Shown here one piece after another: positions 5,713-9,955 of a stretch of DNA of 9,955 nucleotides (position 1 is its first letter; the number at the start of each line of letters is the position of its first letter). Under the pieces are notes generated by a model, which had not been told where the DNA came from, did no database searches, and saw only the letters and a program-made list of their open reading frames with translations. This stretch comes from Rhodospirillales bacterium (GTDB taxonomy: Bacteria; Pseudomonadota; Alphaproteobacteria; UBA828), in NCBI GenBank assembly GCA_026712885.1, contig JAPOPO010000041.1:1-9955 (forward strand), given 5' to 3'. The position numbers and the translations under genes are program-made.

Positions 5713-7005
5713 TCAGGGGCGAACCTGCCCGTCGCCGTAGACCTTGTACTTGTAAGTGGTGAGCTGCTCGACGCCCACCGGCCCGCGCGCATGCAGCTTG
5801 CCGGTAGAGATTCCGATCTCGGCCCCCATGCCGAACTCACCGCCGTCGGCGAACTGGGTCGAGGCGTTGTGCAGCACGATCCCGCTATCGACGCCTTCCA
5901 TGAAGCGCTCGGCGGCGGCGGCGTCCTCGGTGATGATGCTGTCGGTATGGTGGGAGCCATGCTCGTTGACGTGCTCGATCGCCGCGTCGAGCCCGTCCAC
6001 CACCCCGACCGAGATGATCGCGTCGAGATACTCGGTTCCCCAGTCGGCCTCGTTCACCGGCACGACCCGCGTGTCCAGCGCCTGTACGCGCGCATCGCCC
6101 CGCACCTCGCAGCCCGCGTCGAACAGGGGCGCGAGGATTGCGGGCAGCGTGTCCGCGGCGGCAGCGTCGACCAGCAAGGTCTCCGCCGCGCCGCAGATTC
6201 CGGTCCGCCGCATCTTGGCGTTGAAGGTGACGTCGCGCGCCTTCTCGGGATCGGCGGCGGCATGCACGTAGACGTGGCAGTTGCCGTCCAGGTGCGCCAT
6301 CACGGGCACACGGCTCTCCGCCAGCACCCGCTCGATCAGCGAGCGACCACCCCGCGGCACGATCAGGTCGAGCGCGTCGTCCATACGGAGCAAAATGCCC
6401 ACCGCGGCGCGATCGGTCGTGGGCACCAGCTGGATGCAGCCTGCCGGCAGCCCGGTCTCGGCAAGTGCCGTGCGCAGCGACGCCGCGATGGCGCGCGAAG
6501 AGTGGTAGCTCTCGGAGCCGCCGCGCAAGATCGCCGCGTTCCCTGCCATGAGGCAGAGCGCACCGGCGTCGGCGGTCACGTTGGGCCGCGATTCGTAGAT
6601 GATCCCGATAACGCCGATCGGCACCGAGACCCGGTGGATGCGAAGCCCGTTGGGCCGCTCCCACTCGCCCAGCAGGCGCCCGAGCGGGTCGTCGAGGGCA
6701 GCCACCTGCTCGACACCGGTGGCCATCGCCTCGACCCGGCCGGGATCGAGAGCGAGCCGGTCGAGCAAGGCGCCGCTCAGGCCGGACGCCTCGGCGGCCG
6801 CCATGTCCCTGGCGTTCGCCTCAAGGATCGCCGCTACGTCGCTGCGGATTGCCGCCGCCGCCGCCTTGAGTGCACGCCGCCTGTCCTCGGCCGAGCTTGC
6901 CGCGAGCGCCCGCGCCGCCGCGCGCGCCTCGGCACCGAGCGCGGCCATCTCGGCGGCGATGTCCTGTTCGGTTTCGCGGTTTCGCGCCGCCTCGGCCATG
7001 CTCAC
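5713..7005 (-). CDS. proA: Gamma-glutamyl-phosphate reductase (glutamate-5-semialdehyde dehydrogenase)
   Basis: Second step of proline synthesis: NADPH reduction of gamma-glutamyl phosphate to glutamate-5-semialdehyde. The protein has 430 residues, full length for the family. It has an aldehyde-dehydrogenase fold with IYESRPNVTADAGAL (136-150), GNAAILRGGSES (155-166), HLDGNCHVYVH (238-248), the catalytic Cys271 in RRTGICGAAETLLVD, and the ProA C-terminal block HARGPVGVEQLTTYKYKVYG (406-425). The N-terminal 70 residues are Ala/Arg/Glu-rich and helical. The GTG start at 7005 overlaps the proB stop by 4 nt (GTGA) and has GAGGAG 8 nt upstream. An ATG at 6999, with AAGGA 8 nt upstream, is nearly as good and would drop two residues. 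The overlap fits translational coupling with ProB, its enzymatic partner. Confidence 0.96.
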   Translation of the reverse strand: MSMAEAARNRETEQDIAAEMAALGAEARAAARALAASSAEDRRRALKAAAAAIRSDVAAILEANARDMAAAEASGLSGALLDRLALDPGRVEAMATGVEQVAALDDPLGRLLGEWERPNGLRIHRVSVPIGVIGIIYESRPNVTADAGALCLMAGNAAILRGGSESYHSSRAIAASLRTALAETGLPAGCIQLVPTTDRAAVGILLRMDDALDLIVPRGGRSLIERVLAESRVPVMAHLDGNCHVYVHAAADPEKARDVTFNAKMRRTGICGAAETLLVDAAAADTLPAILAPLFDAGCEVRGDARVQALDTRVVPVNEADWGTEYLDAIISVGVVDGLDAAIEHVNEHGSHHTDSIITEDAAAAERFMEGVDSGIVLHNASTQFADGGEFGMGAEIGISTGKLHARGPVGVEQLTTYKYKVYGDGQVRP

Positions 7006-8132
7006 GGTCCTTGCTCCTCGTCGAGCACGAGATCGTCGCGGTGGACCATCTCGGCGCGGCCACGGTAGCCGAGGATCCGTTCTATTTCACGGGATTTGTG
7101 GCCGACGATACGGCGCGCGTCGGCAGCAGAATAGGCCACCAGGCCGCGGCCGGCCTCGCGCCCCTGCCCAACCCTGATCGCCACCGCGTCGCCGCGTTCG
7201 AAGGCGCCTTCCACCGCCTTCACGCCGGCCGGCAGCAGGCTCCGGCCTTGGAGCAGCGCGCGCCAGGCGCCATCGTCGATCACGAGGGCGCCGCGGGGCT
7301 CGAGCGCGCTCGCGATCCAGCTCTTGCGGGCCGCGCGCGGCGTCGCGGTGGAGACAAACCAGGTCGAGCGGGCGCCGCCTTCCAGCGCGGCGAGCGGGCG
7401 CTCCACCGCACCTTTCGCGATCACCATGTGGCAGCCCGCCGCCATCGCGTGCTTGGCCGCGGCGATTTTGGTCACCATGCCGCCGGCGGCACTCGGCGTG
7501 CCGATGTCGCCCGCCATCGCCTCGATCTCGGGCGTGATGCGCTCGACCCTGGGGATCCATCGTGCCTGCTCATCGTGCCGCGGGTCGCTCTCGTAGAGGC
7601 CGTCGACGTCCGAGAGCAGGACCAGCAGATCGGCGCTCATCATCACGGCGACCCGCGCCGCGAGGCGGTCATTGTCGCCGAAGCGGATCTCACTGGTGGC
7701 GACGGTGTCGTTCTCGTTGATCACCGGCACGGTTTCGAGCGAGAGCAGCGTGTTGATGGTGCTGCGCGCGTTCAGGTAGCGCCGGCGCGCCTCGGTGTCC
7801 TCGTGAGTCAGGAGAATCTGCGCGACGCCGATGCTGTGGCGGGCGAGCGCCGACTGATACGCATGAGCCAGCCTGATCTGCCCGCACGCCGCCGCCGCCT
7901 GCATCTCTTCCAGCCTCAGAGCGCCCGACGTAAGGCCGAGATGGCGGCGCCCGATCGCGATCGCGCCGGACGAGACGATCAGCACGTCCTTGCCGCGCTC
8001 GCGAAGCCGGGCAACGTCCCGCGCGAGGCCGTCGAGCCAGGCTTCGTTGAGGGCGCCGGTCTCCGGGTCGGCCAGCAGGGCCGAGCCGATCTTGACCACG
8101 GTGCGCGCCGCGTTGGCGAGCGAGGGTTGCAT
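7002..8132 (-). CDS. proB: Glutamate 5-kinase with PUA domain
   Basis: First and usually feedback-inhibited step of proline synthesis: ATP-dependent phosphorylation of glutamate. About 376 residues. The amino-acid-kinase domain spans residues 10-255, with VVKIGSALL near the N-terminus, VSSGAIAIG (about 53-61), the glutamate-binding INENDTV (138-144) and RFGDNDRLAARVA (150-162), LLSDVDGLY (172-180) and GGMVTKIAAAKHA. A C-terminal PUA domain (about 278-370, GALVIDDGAWRALLQGRSLLPAGV onward) is present, as in the long bacterial form. The ATG at 8132 overlaps the obg TGA by one base (TGATG); a GTG one codon upstream (8135) is also possible. No strong SD is seen, so coupling to obg is likely. Confidence 0.96.
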   Translation of the reverse strand: MQPSLANAARTVVKIGSALLADPETGALNEAWLDGLARDVARLRERGKDVLIVSSGAIAIGRRHLGLTSGALRLEEMQAAAACGQIRLAHAYQSALARHSIGVAQILLTHEDTEARRRYLNARSTINTLLSLETVPVINENDTVATSEIRFGDNDRLAARVAVMMSADLLVLLSDVDGLYESDPRHDEQARWIPRVERITPEIEAMAGDIGTPSAAGGMVTKIAAAKHAMAAGCHMVIAKGAVERPLAALEGGARSTWFVSTATPRAARKSWIASALEPRGALVIDDGAWRALLQGRSLLPAGVKAVEGAFERGDAVAIRVGQGREAGRGLVAYSAADARRIVGHKSREIERILGYRGRAEMVHRDDLVLDEEQGP

Positions 8133-9139
8133 CACTCGAAATCATGGTCGGCGGGTGCGCCGACGGCACGGTGAGCGGCGGCGAGCACCTCGCGCACGCC
8201 CTCGCCGGCAACGCCCGAGAGCAGATGAACCGCCGAGCCCGATGCTTCGGTCAGGCAGTCGTGCTGGTGTGCCCGTTGGTCCTCGCCGAGCGCGTCCACC
8301 TTGTTCAGGCAAAGGATCTCGGGTTTCGCCGCAAGCCCGTGGCCATATGCGTCGAGCTCGGTGCGCACGGTCCGGTACGCCTGCGCCATGTCGGCCTGCG
8401 TGCCGTCGACGAGATGGATCAGAACCCCGCAGCGCTCGATGTGGCCGAGAAACCGGTCCCCCAGCCCCGCGCCGCCGTGGGCGCCTTCGATCAGGCCGGG
8501 AATGTCGGCCAGCACCAGCTCCTCGTCGCCCACGGCTGCGACGCCAAGATGAGGCACGAGGGTGGTGAAGGGATAATCGGCGATCTTGGGCCGCGCCCGG
8601 CTGACTGCGGCGAGGAAGGTCGACTTGCCGGCATTGGGCAGGCCCACAAGGCCGGCATCCGCCAGTAGCTTGAGGTGCAGCCTGATCCAGCATTCCTCGC
8701 CGTCGCCCCCCGTATCGGCGCGGCGCGGCGAGCGATTGGTCGACGACTTGAAGCGCGCGTTGCCGCGCCCGCCGCTGCCGCCCTGCGCGAGCAGGGCGCG
8801 GGCGCCGACCTCCGCTAGGTCGGCGATCGGCGCATCGCCCGTCTCGGCGAGAATCTCCGTCCCCACCGGCACGGCGAGCACCACATCGGCGCCACGGGCA
8901 CCGGCCCGGCATGCGCCCTGGCCATGCTCGCCCCGGCCTGCCTTCACGTGCTGGCGAAAGCGAAAATCGATGAGGGTGTTGAGCCCTTCGACGGCCTCGG
9001 CGAAGACCGAGCCCCCGTCACCGCCGTCGCCGCCGTCGGGTCCGCCACGCGGCTCGTTCTTGGCACGCCGGAAGCTGACGCAGCCGCTGCCGCCTGCGCC
9101 GCTTTGCACATGAATCTTGGCTTGATCGAGAAACCGCAT
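8132..9139 (-). CDS. obgE: Obg/CgtA GTPase
   Basis: Essential GTPase that acts in late 50S assembly and in stringent-response control. The protein has 335 residues. The glycine-rich Obg domain (1-158) includes GGPDGGDGGDGGSVF and the GGSGGRGNARFKSSTNRSPR block. The G domain follows: G1 GLPNAGKS (166-173), switch I YPFTT (189-193), G3 DIPG (212-215) with the Obg-typical IEGAHGGAGLG, G4 NKVD (279-282), and a G5 region at LLSGVAGEG (307-315). It ends soon after the G domain, with no OCT or long acidic tail, as is common in alphaproteobacteria. The ATG at 9139 is preceded by GAGGGA about 9 nt away. It sits 57 nt after rpmA, with a GC-rich hairpin in the gap, and overlaps proB. The neighbourhood with L21 and L27 is the classical one for obg. 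Confidence 0.97.
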   Translation of the reverse strand: MRFLDQAKIHVQSGAGGSGCVSFRRAKNEPRGGPDGGDGGDGGSVFAEAVEGLNTLIDFRFRQHVKAGRGEHGQGACRAGARGADVVLAVPVGTEILAETGDAPIADLAEVGARALLAQGGSGGRGNARFKSSTNRSPRRADTGGDGEECWIRLHLKLLADAGLVGLPNAGKSTFLAAVSRARPKIADYPFTTLVPHLGVAAVGDEELVLADIPGLIEGAHGGAGLGDRFLGHIERCGVLIHLVDGTQADMAQAYRTVRTELDAYGHGLAAKPEILCLNKVDALGEDQRAHQHDCLTEASGSAVHLLSGVAGEGVREVLAAAHRAVGAPADHDFE

Positions 9140-9160
9140 GACGCGGGTCCCTCGCGCGGT

Positions 9161-9182
9161 GCGCGCCCGCTGCCGGGCGCGC
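9161..9182 (-). other. GC-rich hairpin between rpmA and obgE
   Basis: Perfect 9-bp stem GCGCGCCCG / CGGGCGCGC with a 4-nt loop (9170-9173) in the 57-nt rpmA-obgE gap. No T-run follows it on either strand, so it is not a standard intrinsic terminator. It could dampen read-through or stabilise the upstream rplU-rpmA message. Confidence 0.45.
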
Positions 9183-9196
9183 GGGTGAGCGCGGTC

Positions 9197-9454
9197 TTAC
9201 GCGCTCGGCTCGACCGAGACGACTGTCTTTCCGCCGCTGCGCCGCGCGAACTTCACATGGCCGTCGGTCAGCGCAAAAAGCGTGTGATCGCGCCCGATCC
9301 CGACGTTCTCACCGGGGTGCCACTTGGTGCCCCGCTGGCGCGCGATGATGTTGCCAGGGATCACCGTCTCGCCGCCGTACTTCTTGATGCCGAGGCGTCG
9401 GCCCGCCGTATCCCGGCCGTTGCGCGAACTGCCACCTGCCTTCTTGTGCGCCAT
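9197..9454 (-). CDS. rpmA: 50S ribosomal protein L27
   Basis: Complete 85-residue L27. The N-terminus MAHKKAGGSSRNGRD reaches towards the peptidyl-transferase centre. RLGIKKYGGETVIPGNIIARQRGTK, then HPGENVGIGRDHTLFAL and the lysine/arginine-rich end, follow the family along its whole length. There is no cleavable N-terminal extension of the Firmicutes kind. The ATG overlaps the rplU stop by one base (TGATG), and an AGGAG lies 8 nt upstream within the rplU coding end, so the two ribosomal proteins are translated in a coupled way. Confidence 0.97.
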   Translation of the reverse strand: MAHKKAGGSSRNGRDTAGRRLGIKKYGGETVIPGNIIARQRGTKWHPGENVGIGRDHTLFALTDGHVKFARRSGGKTVVSVEPSA

Positions 9455-9955
9455 CAGCTCTTCTCCTCCGCCGGCTCGTCCGCAGCAGACTCCGCAGTCT
9501 CCTCGGCCGGCGTTTCGGTCGTCTCGTCTGCCGGTGCTTCGGCCGCCGGCGCCTCGCCTGCTGGCGCTTCGGCTGCCGCATCGGCCGTCTCGTCTGCCGG
9601 TGCTTCGTCCGCCGGCGCCTCGTCTGCCAGTGCCTCGGCTGCCGTATCGGCCGTCTCTTCTGCCGGCGGAGCAGCGGTCTCTTCCACCGGCGGTTCGGCC
9701 GGCTCCGGGGTCGCCGCCTCAGTGGGCGCGGGTGCGGTCTCCTCGGTCGTCTCGACCTTGGTAGCCGGCTTCTTTCGGGTCCTCGGCTTGGCCGCAGCCT
9801 TCGCTCTCGTCGAACTCTTGGCCTTGGTGCCGGCTGCCTCTTCGCCTTCCGCCGTCGCGGCCTTCTTCTTCCGGCGTGCGCGCCGCTTCTGGCCCGCCGC
9901 CAGAATTTCGTCGATGCGAAGCACGGTGAGCTCCTGCCGGTGCCCGCGCTTGCGC
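9454..9955 (-). CDS. rplU: 50S ribosomal protein L21 with long C-terminal extension (5' partial)
   Basis: The frame enters from the right edge and shows 166 residues. The first 21 (RKRGHRQELTVLRIDEILAAG) are the conserved C-terminus of L21, which binds 23S rRNA. The beginning of the gene lies outside the window; the GTG at 9924 is internal Val, not the start. The L21 core normally ends near here, but about 145 residues follow. First comes a basic part (KKRRARRKKK-like, Lys/Arg/Ala/Thr rich, to about the ATKVE segment). Then comes a strongly acidic Ala/Glu/Pro/Asp/Thr part with a 22-residue tandem repeat, ending in EEKS. Extensions of L21 are known in alphaproteobacteria and are presumably disordered on the ribosome surface. 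No enzymatic motif is seen in the tail. First gene of the visible operon. Confidence 0.93.
   Translation of the reverse strand, partial: RKRGHRQELTVLRIDEILAAGQKRRARRKKKAATAEGEEAAGTKAKSSTRAKAAAKPRTRKKPATKVETTEETAPAPTEAATPEPAEPPVEETAAPPAEETADTAAEALADEAPADEAPADETADAAAEAPAGEAPAAEAPADETTETPAEETAESAADEPAEEKS
9516..9667 (-). repeat. 66-bp tandem repeat within the L21 tail
   Basis: 9516-9581 and 9582-9647 are direct repeats of 66 bp with 58 identical positions, followed by a partial third copy (about 9648-9667). In protein these are two 22-residue units of the A-x-E-A-P-A-D/A-E-A-P-A-D-E-T type. The length is a multiple of three, so copy-number change keeps the frame. Confidence 0.8.

Noticed and set aside
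5650..8174. Long plus-strand open frames opposite proA and proB
   Set aside because: They are GC-rich antisense shadows of proA and proB, whose motifs and lengths fully match known families.
9161..9182. Intrinsic terminator between rpmA and obgE
   Set aside because: The hairpin is strong but no T-run follows on the minus strand, and the operon evidently continues into obgE.
1..9955. CRISPR array or defence system
   Set aside because: No regularly spaced direct repeats with unique spacers and no cas, restriction or toxin-antitoxin genes were seen. The only tandem repeat lies in the rplU coding sequence.

Overview
The window is GC-rich and carries, on the minus strand, the run rplU-rpmA-obg-proB-proA-nadD-rsfS. 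This order is typical of Alphaproteobacteria. The protein sequences fit that class, for example the L21 with a long Ala/Glu/Pro/Lys-rich tail and a short Obg without a C-terminal extension. I cannot name a genus.

Layout, reading the minus strand from the right edge. The end of L21 (9454-9955, start outside the window) is followed by L27 (rpmA), the ribosome-assembly GTPase Obg, glutamate 5-kinase (proB), gamma-glutamyl-phosphate reductase (proA), nicotinate-nucleotide adenylyltransferase (nadD) and the ribosome silencing factor RsfS. Most junctions overlap by 1-4 nt or are under 60 nt apart, so this is very probably one transcription unit. It joins ribosome parts and ribosome quality control (L21, L27, Obg, RsfS) to proline synthesis (ProB, ProA) and NAD synthesis (NadD). 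rsfS has no ATG, GTG or TTG at the expected place, and an ATA sits exactly where a start should be.

The conserved cluster ends at rsfS. Between the 3' ends of rsfS (minus) and a plus-strand zrgA-like gene (DUF2796, periplasmic zinc-binding protein) lies a 277-bp non-coding palindromic element (4356-4632). It has 38-bp inverted ends and two large internal hairpins that fold as a three-way junction. Its arms contain the stop codons of both neighbouring genes. This is the most unusual object in the window. I read it as a MITE-like or structured-RNA repeat.

Left of zrgA the DNA looks like a decaying accessory region. It holds a fragment of an oligopeptide-type ABC transporter ATPase (3279-3545, minus), an empty stretch, one intact gene for a large alpha/beta-hydrolase-domain protein (859-2883, minus), a 3'-truncated DCC-family (DUF393) thiol-oxidoreductase gene (424-687, minus), and the C-terminal remnant of an IS110-family transposase at the left edge (1-185, minus). 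No tRNA, rRNA or CRISPR array is visible.
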